Part shown: positions 1 through 6,878 of the stretch, in pieces
How the letters are laid out: each line of letters starts with the position of its first letter
How positions within the stretch are numbered: position 1 is the stretch's first letter
Assembly: GCA_041487495.1 (NCBI GenBank)
Contig: JBGPNN010000017.1
Location: 1-26,712 of the forward strand
DNA from: JBGPNN01 sp041487495
Lineage (GTDB): Bacteria; Sysuimicrobiota; Sysuimicrobiia; Sysuimicrobiales; Humicultoraceae
Direction of reading: 5' to 3'
DNA length: 26,712 nucleotides
Program-made: the position numbers and the translations under genes
The notes under the pieces: model-generated
Seen by the model: only the letters and a program-made list of their open reading frames with translations
Told to the model about the DNA's origin: nothing
The model's database searches: none

Positions 1-1505
1 CCGCCGGTCCGCCACGCCTTCAGCAGCTCGTCATCATCTTCGGCGAACGACAGCGGCGCGGGGGCCGTGACCCAGAACGACACGAAGGCCAGCTCGCCGC
101 CGTGCGCACCTCGGACCACCACGCGATCGCCCTGGTGGTACAGGCGGTCGATCGTCGCACCCACCGCGGGCCATGGGGTGAGGCGGTACCAGTGTGTCGC
201 GACCATCCAGTAGGCGCACGCGTATGAGAGCAACGCGCCGACCGCGAGGACGGCTACCGCCGACCGGCTTCGGCCGGCCAGCGTGATCGCGCCGAAGACA
301 GCCACGGCGAGAAACAGCACGACAACGGTGGGCACGATCAACGCCACATACACGCGAGACTCTGGGTACTCGGTGTGGAGGCGCCAGACGGCCACAATCG
401 ACAGCGGTAGACCGATCAGCAGAGAGATCGCGGCAGCACTGCGCATCCGCCGCGCGTCGTCGATCACGCCGATCAGGAACCGCGCCGCGAACACCGCCAG
501 GATCGGGTAGCAGGGTTGGAGATACCGGTAGACCTTGTCCCCCGCCGAGAGCGAAAGGAAAAGAAACAGCAGGCCTGCCCACAGCGCGCCTATCCGAAGT
601 GTTGGTTCGGCGCCCCGCAGCCCGCGCCATAGTTCACGCACCGTGCCCGGCAGGAGACCAGTCCAGGGCAGCATGCCTCCCGCGACCATCGGGATGTAGG
701 CCAGGGCGCCCATCCAGTACGGCACTGGGGGCCGCAGCGTTGGGTGGAAGAACCGCCAGATCCCCAGATTGCCCTGCAGGAAGAACGTGTCAATAAAAGG
801 CTGTCCATACCGGATCGTCCCGACCACGAACCAGGGCGCCGCGACCAGGAGGAAGACTGCCGCGCCGCCCGCCGCCTGACCCCACCGCCAGTGGCCGCCG
901 TGGTCGGACCGCCTCGAGGTGACGGCCAGGTCGACCACCACGACCAGACAGAAGATCGCCAGTGCGACAATGCCCTTGGTCAGCACCGCCATGGCCACCC
1001 AGACGCTTGCCAGCACCGCGGGGGCGGTGGCGCCGCTGCGGCGGTATGCCATGTACGCGAGGAACGCGAGCGTCAAGAAGAACGTCAGCGGCACATCCTG
1101 CTGCGGCAGCCCGCTGAGCATGAACACTTGAACAAAGGTGAGGACGAGTAGCGCGGCGAGCAGCCCCTCTTCCCGGGTGCCGCGCGCCAGACGCGACAGA
1201 CGGTAGGTCAGCGGTACGAGCGCCACCGTCATCAGGATCTGCCAGAGCCGCAGCGAGACGTCGTTCAGACCGCCGACTCGCAACGACAGCGCAATGAGCC
1301 AGATCGTCAGCGGCGGCTTGTCCGAGATCACACCGGGCTGGAAGGGATGGTTCATGGTCAGCCAGTTGCCGCTGGCGAGGATGTTCCTGGCGATCCGACC
1401 GTAGAAGGCGGCGTCGCTTTCGATCTGCGGTAGCGGGGCGCCCGCAAGAAGCAGCAGGCAGCCGGCGATGATCAACCCGAGCCAGATGCGTTCCCGGTGG
1501 GTCAT
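1..1505 (-). CDS. GT39/ArnT-like membrane glycosyltransferase, 3' end cut by window
   Basis: An open frame runs from an ATG at 1505 to the window edge without a stop, so at least 501 residues are visible and the C-terminus is missing. The protein is strongly hydrophobic with many membrane segments. It carries the N-terminal signature of the dolichyl-phosphate-mannose mannosyltransferase/ArnT superfamily: an acidic ESD motif at residues 29-31 followed by AFYGRIARNIL, and a KPPL motif at 63-66 with TIWL after it. Family members take a sugar from a polyprenyl-phosphate donor on the outer face of the inner membrane and pass it to lipid or protein. The acceptor cannot be told from sequence. Its ATG overlaps the moaB stop as ATGA (1502-1505), so translation is probably coupled to the molybdenum cofactor genes, although no functional link between them is obvious. 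The arginine-rich frames in the same stretch are shadows. Confidence 0.85.
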   Translation of the reverse strand, partial: MTHRERIWLGLIIAGCLLLLAGAPLPQIESDAAFYGRIARNILASGNWLTMNHPFQPGVISDKPPLTIWLIALSLRVGGLNDVSLRLWQILMTVALVPLTYRLSRLARGTREEGLLAALLVLTFVQVFMLSGLPQQDVPLTFFLTLAFLAYMAYRRSGATAPAVLASVWVAMAVLTKGIVALAIFCLVVVVDLAVTSRRSDHGGHWRWGQAAGGAAVFLLVAAPWFVVGTIRYGQPFIDTFFLQGNLGIWRFFHPTLRPPVPYWMGALAYIPMVAGGMLPWTGLLPGTVRELWRGLRGAEPTLRIGALWAGLLFLFLSLSAGDKVYRYLQPCYPILAVFAARFLIGVIDDARRMRSAAAISLLIGLPLSIVAVWRLHTEYPESRVYVALIVPTVVVLFLAVAVFGAITLAGRSRSAVAVLAVGALLSYACAYWMVATHWYRLTPWPAVGATIDRLYHQGDRVVVRGAHGGELAFVSFWVTAPAPLSFAEDDDELLKAWRTG

Positions 1506-2065
1506 CCCTTTTGGGCGATATCCGCGCGGTGGTCGCGGCCCCAGGGTCCGGTGTCGCCCCGGACGATGCGGACGGCATGGGGGAGCACGGGTGTGAGCAC
1601 CTCCAGCCATTCGCGCACGCCGCTGGGGCTGCCCGGGAGGTTGACGATCAACGTGCGTCCCCGCACGCCGGCGATGGCACGCGAGAGCATCGCCAGGGGC
1701 GTCTTCGCCATGGTCTGCGCGCGCGCGGCTTCGACCAACCCCGGCGCCAGGCGGTCGACGACCGCGAGCGTGGCTTCGGGTGTGACGTCGCGGGGTGCCA
1801 GACCGCTGCCGCCGGTCGTGAGGACAAGCGCGGCACCATCACGGTCGGCGTATTCGACCAGGCGCGCGCTGATGGCGTCCTGCTCGTCGGTCAACACATC
1901 GCGGCGGATGATCGTCGCGCCCAAGCCCACCATGGTGTCAGTGATCAGGTCGCCGCTGCTGTCGGTCCCCTGCCCGCGCGCGACCGTATCCGACAGTGTG
2001 AGGATCGCCACCGGGACGCCCTCGAGCGGACGCTTGCCGCCACCGGTTACGGTGCCACCGCTCAC
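1502..2065 (-). CDS. moaB: Molybdenum cofactor biosynthesis protein MoaB/Mog (molybdopterin adenylyltransferase family)
   Basis: This 187-residue protein belongs to the MoaB/Mog family, which binds molybdopterin. Mog and many MoaB proteins adenylylate it before metal insertion by MoeA. The family motif TTGGSGLAPRD is at residues 83-93, LTLSDT at 22-27, and the loop PGSPSGV at 144-150. The start is GTG at 2065, which overlaps the moaC stop as GTGA. GGAGAGA lies a few bases upstream and can serve as ribosome binding site. It is the third molybdenum cofactor gene of the operon, after moeA and moaC. Whether it works as MoaB or Mog cannot be settled by sequence reading. No second copy is visible here, so I use the moaB name for the family. 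Confidence 0.93.
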   Translation of the reverse strand: MSGGTVTGGGKRPLEGVPVAILTLSDTVARGQGTDSSGDLITDTMVGLGATIIRRDVLTDEQDAISARLVEYADRDGAALVLTTGGSGLAPRDVTPEATLAVVDRLAPGLVEAARAQTMAKTPLAMLSRAIAGVRGRTLIVNLPGSPSGVREWLEVLTPVLPHAVRIVRGDTGPWGRDHRADIAQKG

Positions 2066-2556
2066 GGTGTCTCTCCGGGCCGCTGATAGATGCCGCTGCG
2101 CCCGCCGCGTTTGTGGATCAGCCGGATGCGTTCAATCGTGATCCCGCGATCGGCGGCCTTGCACATGTCATACACTGTGAGGGCCGCGGCAGTGGCCGCG
2201 ACCAGGGCCTCCATCTCGACGCCCGTGCGGGCGGTCGTCCGTGCGGTGGCTTCGATGTGTACGATTCCACCGCTGGGCGCCGGTTCCACTCGCACCTGCA
2301 GGTCGTCGAGCGGCAGCGGATGGCACAAGGGGATCAACTCGGCCGTCTTCTTCGCGGCCATCACCCCCGCGAGCTGCGCGACCGCGAGCACGTCGCCCTT
2401 GGCAACCTGGTTCGCCCGGATCAGCGCGAGCGTGCGCGATTGCATGTGCACTTCGGCTCGTGCCACCGCGACGCGGACGGTTTCCGGTTTCTCCGAGACG
2501 TCCACCATGCGCGCCCGGCCGCGGGGATCAACATGGGTAAGCCTGGCTTTCTTCAC
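2062..2556 (-). CDS. moaC: Cyclic pyranopterin monophosphate synthase MoaC
   Basis: MoaC works with MoaA to turn GTP into cyclic pyranopterin monophosphate, the first intermediate of molybdenum cofactor synthesis. The 164-residue length is typical. The core KGDVLAVAQLAGVMAAKKT and the segment ELIPLCHPLPL (about residues 73-83) are diagnostic. TGVEMEAL (111-118) and YDMCKA (129-134) hold the expected active-site residues, including Asp130 and Lys133. The GTG start at 2556 forms a GTGA overlap with the moeA stop. GAGGTG sits eight bases upstream as ribosome binding site. MoaA, MoaD and MoaE are not in the window, so the pathway must be completed elsewhere. Confidence 0.96.
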   Translation of the reverse strand: MKKARLTHVDPRGRARMVDVSEKPETVRVAVARAEVHMQSRTLALIRANQVAKGDVLAVAQLAGVMAAKKTAELIPLCHPLPLDDLQVRVEPAPSGGIVHIEATARTTARTGVEMEALVAATAAALTVYDMCKAADRGITIERIRLIHKRGGRSGIYQRPGETP

Positions 2557-3800
2557 AAGAGGCGCACCTCAATCTCGCCGCCGGCCTGGAATCCCTCTGG
2601 GCCCGCCGGGACGACCACGATTCCATCGGCCCGCACGAGTGACGTCAGGATCTGCGAGCCCGCGGGCAGCGGGACGGCCCACAGGCCGTCGGGTCGGATT
2701 TCCAGCTTGACCCGCCGGTGGTCCTCGCGCTCGCCGGCGGACGGCAGCGCGGTTGTCAGGCGCGCGCGCAGCAGATTCCAGCGCCGCGAGAGAGGATCCA
2801 TTGCCAGCATTTGCTCCAGGATCGGACGGGCGAACACATCAAAGATCACCAACGCCGATACGGGATTGCCGGGTAGACCGATCACCGGTACCGACCCCGC
2901 GACCGCCAGGACCGTCGGCTTACCCGGCCGGACAGAAATACCGTGCACGATGATGCCGGGGGGATCCAGCCTGGCGATGGCGTCCGTGACCACGTCGCGA
3001 TCACCCACCGATGATCCGCCGGACACCAGCACCATGTCGTGCCCACCCACGGCGCGTCGCAGGGCGGCCTCGACGATCGGCAGTTCATCAGGCACCACGC
3101 CGAGCACCTCAGGCACGCCGCCCGCGTCGATCACCGCTCCCGCCAGCGCCGCGCCATTCATGTCACGGACTTTGCCGGGCCGCAGCGGCGCGTCGGGCGG
3201 CATGACCTCGTCCCCGGTCGAAAGGATGGCGACCCGCGGGTGCAACGTGACCTCCACTTGCACCTGTCCGATACCGGCCAAGATGCCGAGATCGGGTGCG
3301 CGGAGCCGCCGACCGCGTGCCAGCACGACCTGTCCGGCCCGCACGTCGTCGCCCGCGCGCACCACGTTCTCACCGGCCTTCACTGGGCGCGAAACCAGGA
3401 TCGTCTGGCCGCCGGCGTCCACGTGCTCCTGCATCACGACGGCGTCGGCCCCTTGGGGCAGCATGCCGCCGGTGGGGATCCGGACACCCTGGCCCGGGCC
3501 TACCGCCACGCCGGCCGCGGCGGCCATCCGGATCTCACCCGCCCGCTGAAGCCCGACCGGCGCGGGAGGGCTGGCGGTTGCGATATCGATCGCGCGTACC
3601 GCCCACCCGTCGACCAGAGACCGGTCGAAAGGCGGCAGATCGTTCGACGACGCCACATCTGACGCGAGCACGCGACCGAGGGAGGCCATCAGCGGCACGA
3701 GTTCCGTCCCGCGCGGTCTGACGCGCAGCGCCGCCGCATACGCGGCCCGGGCTTCTGCCGGCGTGTGCAGCCGGCCAAACGCTTTTGCAGGGGCGGCCAG
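2553..3800 (-). CDS. moeA: Molybdopterin molybdenumtransferase MoeA, probable CTG start
   Basis: MoeA inserts molybdate into adenylylated molybdopterin. Seen motifs, numbered from the extended start, are LPPFDRSLVDGWA (about 55-67), STGDE (194-198), SGGSSVGDRDV (260-270) and GLPGNPVSA (308-316). The first conventional in-frame start is GTG at 3698. It gives 381 residues and removes most of the N-terminal helix that MoeA proteins have before the LGRVLA segment. The frame stays open upstream back to a TGA, and the translated upstream residues (HTPAEARAAY...RPRGTELVPL) look like that missing helix. The only start-like codons there are CTG. The CTG at 3800 has GGGAG nine bases upstream (3810-3814) and gives 415 residues, close to the usual 400-411. 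I therefore place the start at 3800, two bases after the kbl stop codon ends; GTG 3698 is the fallback. Confidence 0.93.
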   Translation of the reverse strand: MAAPAKAFGRLHTPAEARAAYAAALRVRPRGTELVPLMASLGRVLASDVASSNDLPPFDRSLVDGWAVRAIDIATASPPAPVGLQRAGEIRMAAAAGVAVGPGQGVRIPTGGMLPQGADAVVMQEHVDAGGQTILVSRPVKAGENVVRAGDDVRAGQVVLARGRRLRAPDLGILAGIGQVQVEVTLHPRVAILSTGDEVMPPDAPLRPGKVRDMNGAALAGAVIDAGGVPEVLGVVPDELPIVEAALRRAVGGHDMVLVSGGSSVGDRDVVTDAIARLDPPGIIVHGISVRPGKPTVLAVAGSVPVIGLPGNPVSALVIFDVFARPILEQMLAMDPLSRRWNLLRARLTTALPSAGEREDHRRVKLEIRPDGLWAVPLPAGSQILTSLVRADGIVVVPAGPEGFQAGGEIEVRLL

Positions 3801-3801
3801 G

Positions 3802-4992
3802 CTAGATCACTCCCAGCGCTTTGCCCGTTCGTTCGAACGCCCCGAGCGCCTGTTCGAGGTGCTCGGTCGTGTGCGCGGCGGTCACGATCGTGCGCACGCG
3901 CGCCCGGCCGCGCGGCACCGTGGGGAAGACGATGCCGACCACGAAGACGCCTTCGTCGAACAGCCGGTCGGAAAACTGCATGGCGCGCGCCTCGTCCCCG
4001 ATCATGACGGGGGTGATGGGTGTCTCGCTGCGCCCGGTGTCGAAGCCCAGCCGGCGCAGGCCGTCCTTCAAGAAGCGGGTGTTGTCCCACAGACGGCGGA
4101 TCACCCCGGGTTCGCGCTGCACCAGCCGCACCGCGGCGAGCGCGGAGGCCGCGACCGACGGAGGATGTGAGGTCGAGAACAGCAGCGGCCGGGCGCGATG
4201 CATCAACCACTCGACAAGCGCCCGCGATCCAGCCACGTAACCGCCGAGCCCGGCGAAGGCTTTGGACAACGTCCCCACCTGAATGTGCACCCGGCCGTGC
4301 ATCGCATGGTGGTCGACCGTCCCGCGACCGTCCTTCCCCAACACACCGCTGGCGTGCGCGTCGTCGATCATCATGATGGCGCCGTACTCTTCGGCGGCCT
4401 CAACCAGATCGGGGAGCGGCGCGATGTCGCCGTCCATGCTAAAGACCCCGTCGGTGATCAGCAGCACCCGGCGGGCCCCCCGGGACTCTGCGAGCAGTCT
4501 GCGCGCGGCCTCGACGTCCTTGTGCGGGAAGATCTTCTTCTCGGCGCCAGAGAGCCGGCAGCCGTCGATGAGACTGGCGTGGTTCAACTCGTCGCTGACC
4601 ACGACGTCGTCCTTCTCGAGGATCGCGGCCACTGTGCCGGCGTTGGCCGCGAAACCGGACTGGTACAGCAGCGTGGCCTCGGTGTGCTTGTACGCCGCCA
4701 GCTCCGTCTCGAGTTCCTCGTGGATGGCCATGTTGCCGGCAATCGTCCGCACCGCGCCCGAGCCCACACCCAGGGTCGCCACCGCCTCAAGCGCCGCCGC
4801 CTTGAGCGCCGGGTGGTTCGCGAGCCCAAGATAGTTGTTCGAACAGAGATTGATGACCTCACGGCCGTTGTACCGCGATACCGGTTCCTGCGGGCCCTCC
4901 AGCCGCCGCGGCCACCGCCACACGCCGCGTGCCTTGACATCGCGGAGCAGGTCATCGACAAAGGCCAGAGGATCGGCGTGTTCAACTCTCAA
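3802..4992 (-). CDS. kbl: Glycine C-acetyltransferase (2-amino-3-ketobutyrate CoA ligase)
   Basis: Kbl uses pyridoxal phosphate to cleave 2-amino-3-ketobutyrate with CoA into glycine and acetyl-CoA, the second step of threonine breakdown. The 396-residue length matches the E. coli enzyme (398). The protein has the alpha-oxoamine synthase fold motifs: NNYLGLA (52-58), the GSGAVRTIAG segment (78-87), DELNHASLIDG (134-144), DDAHASG (210-216), and the cofactor lysine in GTLSKAFAGLGG, Lys244. The start is TTG at 4990-4992. AAGGTGA lies nine bases upstream, and the gene overlaps the end of tdh by 11 bases. Other members of the family (BioF, HemA-like, serine palmitoyltransferase) are less likely because the partner enzyme Tdh is directly upstream. 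Confidence 0.96.
   Translation of the reverse strand: MRVEHADPLAFVDDLLRDVKARGVWRWPRRLEGPQEPVSRYNGREVINLCSNNYLGLANHPALKAAALEAVATLGVGSGAVRTIAGNMAIHEELETELAAYKHTEATLLYQSGFAANAGTVAAILEKDDVVVSDELNHASLIDGCRLSGAEKKIFPHKDVEAARRLLAESRGARRVLLITDGVFSMDGDIAPLPDLVEAAEEYGAIMMIDDAHASGVLGKDGRGTVDHHAMHGRVHIQVGTLSKAFAGLGGYVAGSRALVEWLMHRARPLLFSTSHPPSVAASALAAVRLVQREPGVIRRLWDNTRFLKDGLRRLGFDTGRSETPITPVMIGDEARAMQFSDRLFDEGVFVVGIVFPTVPRGRARVRTIVTAAHTTEHLEQALGAFERTGKALGVI
3810..3814 (-). promoter_or_regulatory. Ribosome binding site supporting the CTG start of moeA
   Basis: GGGAG on the minus strand lies inside the last codons of kbl. It is separated by nine bases from the CTG at 3798-3800. No comparable sequence precedes the GTG at 3698 at a suitable distance. 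This is direct sequence evidence for the longer moeA reading, but initiation at CTG is an inference. Confidence 0.5.
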
Positions 4993-6013
4993 GGGTCAAG
5001 ATCACCTTCCCCGCATCACCAGATTCGAGGAGCGCAAACGCCTCGGCGAAGCGCTCCAGCGGGATGCGATGTGTGATCACCGGAGTAATGTCGAGACCCC
5101 GGCGCAGCAACCGGCTCATCTGCTCCCATGTCTCCCAGATGCGCCGGCCGAAGACACCCTGGATGCGGACGGCTTTGAAGATCACCTCGTTGGCCAGGTC
5201 GAGTTCAACCGGCGATCCGGGCAGGCCGAGCAGGCTCACCCAGCCGCCGTTGCGCACGGCCTGGAGCGCGTCACGCACACCCCTGGGGTGTCCCGACATC
5301 TCCAGCGCGACGTCGGCCCCCTGAGCATCGGTCGCCTCGCGCACGCGCGCCGGGACATCCCCCACGCGGGAGTCGAGCACCAGGTCGGCGCCCATCCCGC
5401 GCGCCAGCGCCAGCCGCGCGGGGTTGACGTCAGAGACGGCGACCAGCGCGGCCCCCGCCATCCGGCAGATCGGAATGGCCATCAATCCGATGGGGCCGCA
5501 CCCGGTGATCAGCACGGTCCTCGCGGTCAGATCCGTGGATAGCGCCGCGTGGACGGCGTTGCCCAAGGGATCCATCACCGCGGCGACGTCGGACGCGATG
5601 TCGTCATGCAGGACCCAGGCGTTGCGGGCCGGCATCGTCACGTAGTCCGCAAAGGCGCCATCGCGATCGATCCCGATGATTTCCAGGCGTTCGCAGATGT
5701 GCAACTCGCCGCGCCGGCAGTTGTGGCACGTGCGGCACGCGACGTGGCACTCGCCGGCGATCCGGTCCCCCACCGCCACCTCGGTGACCCCCTCGCCGAG
5801 CGCGACGACGGTTCCCGTGAACTCGTGCCCGATCACCCGCGGCGGCCGCACGTGCGACCGCGCCCAGGGATCCCACCGGAAGATGTGAAGATCGGTCCCA
5901 CAGATCCCGGCGGCGGCTACACGAACGAGCACGTCACCACGGCTCGGAGATGGAACAGCGACCTCGGTAATCTCGCATCCGGGACCGGCCGACGCTTTGC
6001 TCAGTGCGCGCAT
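4982..6013 (-). CDS. tdh: L-threonine 3-dehydrogenase (zinc, NAD-dependent)
   Basis: Tdh oxidises threonine to 2-amino-3-ketobutyrate with NAD, feeding Kbl. The start is ATG at 6013, giving 343 residues and beginning MRALSKASAGPG. This lines up with the E. coli protein (341 residues, MKALSK). The longer frame from 6139 adds 42 residues with no family match. Numbered from 6013, catalytic zinc ligands Cys38, His63 and Glu64 are present, as are structural zinc cysteines Cys93, Cys96, Cys99 and Cys107. All stand at the same positions as in E. coli. His90, tied to threonine preference there, is also kept. The nucleotide-binding loop is GCGPIG (171-176). First gene of the tdh-kbl-moeA-moaC-moaB run. 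No strong ribosome binding site is visible before the ATG. Confidence 0.96.
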   Translation of the reverse strand: MRALSKASAGPGCEITEVAVPSPSRGDVLVRVAAAGICGTDLHIFRWDPWARSHVRPPRVIGHEFTGTVVALGEGVTEVAVGDRIAGECHVACRTCHNCRRGELHICERLEIIGIDRDGAFADYVTMPARNAWVLHDDIASDVAAVMDPLGNAVHAALSTDLTARTVLITGCGPIGLMAIPICRMAGAALVAVSDVNPARLALARGMGADLVLDSRVGDVPARVREATDAQGADVALEMSGHPRGVRDALQAVRNGGWVSLLGLPGSPVELDLANEVIFKAVRIQGVFGRRIWETWEQMSRLLRRGLDITPVITHRIPLERFAEAFALLESGDAGKVILTLES

Positions 6014-6161
6014 ACGCCGGGGAAGCGCGGTCACCGCGCCGCTGGTGGTGGTGGCCGATTGGGCTCCGTGTGGGGTCACGCAAGACGCTTCGACGATATG
6101 GCAGGAGCATCCTGGGTGAAGCACCGAAGCAGGACACATGTAGGACGTTACAGGGAGCGTA
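6014..6161. promoter_or_regulatory. Divergent intergenic region between tdh and the response regulator gene
   Basis: These 148 bases separate two divergent transcription units and must hold their promoters. I could not find a convincing -35/-10 pair on either strand. On the plus side AGGGAG (6152-6157) stands four bases before the ATG at 6162 and is the likely ribosome binding site. No clear pho-box-type direct repeat was recognised. Confidence 0.4.
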
Positions 6162-6878
6162 ATGCCGCAGCGGATCCTTGTCGTAGACGATGAACCTCAC
6201 ATCGTGGAGCTGGTCCGCTACAACCTCCAGCAGGAGGGGTACGACGTCGTTGCGGCCGGCGATGGTGCGACCGCGGTCACCAGGACGGCGAGCGATCGGC
6301 CCGATCTGATCATCCTTGATTTGATGCTGCCCGGGGTGGACGGGCTCGAAGTCTGCCGGCGCCTGCGTCGTGAATCCACGGTGCCGATCATCATGTTGAC
6401 GGCAAAGAGCGGCGAGCTGGAACGGGTGGCGGGACTAGAGCTCGGCGCCGACGACTACGTGACGAAGCCGTTCAGCCCGCGTGAACTGGTGGCGCGTGTG
6501 CGGGCTGTACTGCGACGGCGATCCCGCGAGGTCACGGCCACCACCGTGGCACCGCTGCAGATCGGCCCGCTCCGGCTCACGCCGACCACGCACGAGGTCA
6601 CGCTTGCGGGGCGGCCCGTGGATCTCACCGCGCGTGAATTCGAGCTACTGCGCCTGTTCATGCGCCATCCCAACCGGGTCTCCACCCGGGACTTCCTCCT
6701 CGAACATCTCTGGGGGCACGACTTCTACGGCAGCACCAGGACCGTCGATATGCACGTCAGCCGGCTCCGTGAGAAAATCGAAGATGACCCGGCCGAGCCG
6801 CGGTTCATTGTCACCGTTCGCGGTGTCGGCTACAAACTGCGCGCCGTCGAAGAGGCGCGCAAGAAGGTGCGCGCATGA
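6162..6878 (+). CDS. PhoB/OmpR-family response regulator
   Basis: This 238-residue DNA-binding response regulator is the output half of a two-component system. The receiver domain (about 4-117) has the acidic pair Asp9/Asp10 with Glu11, the phosphoacceptor Asp53 in LDLMLPG, Thr80 and Lys102 in VTKPF. The C-terminal winged helix (about 130-230) carries the OmpR-type signature LTAREFELLRLFMRHPNRV and TVDMHVSRLREKIEDDP, ending in VRGVGYKL. The overall form is closest to PhoB/WalR-type regulators. The ATGA overlap with the kinase gene shows the pair is translated together. The target genes cannot be read from the window. Nothing phosphate-related (pst, phoU) is nearby, so calling it PhoB would be an over-claim. 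Confidence 0.95.
   Translation: MPQRILVVDDEPHIVELVRYNLQQEGYDVVAAGDGATAVTRTASDRPDLIILDLMLPGVDGLEVCRRLRRESTVPIIMLTAKSGELERVAGLELGADDYVTKPFSPRELVARVRAVLRRRSREVTATTVAPLQIGPLRLTPTTHEVTLAGRPVDLTAREFELLRLFMRHPNRVSTRDFLLEHLWGHDFYGSTRTVDMHVSRLREKIEDDPAEPRFIVTVRGVGYKLRAVEEARKKVRA

Noticed and set aside
34..1578. Three arginine- and proline-rich frames on the minus strand (34-630, 590-970, 790-1578)
   Set aside because: They overlap the hydrophobic GT39 frame from 1505, which has family motifs and runs open to the window edge. Their composition is that of out-of-frame GC-rich DNA.
2113..3549. Long plus-strand frame of 478 codons opposite moaC and moeA
   Set aside because: It is low-complexity, Arg/Ser/Pro-rich, and lies opposite genes with clear catalytic motifs.
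6014..6139. N-terminal extension of tdh to ATG 6139
   Set aside because: The extra 42 residues are cysteine- and histidine-rich without family match, and the protein from 6013 aligns with E. coli Tdh from its first residue.
6014..6161. Possible pho box or autoregulatory operator before the response regulator
   Set aside because: Only short, imperfect repeats such as TTAC/GTAA were seen, which is not enough to claim a binding site.
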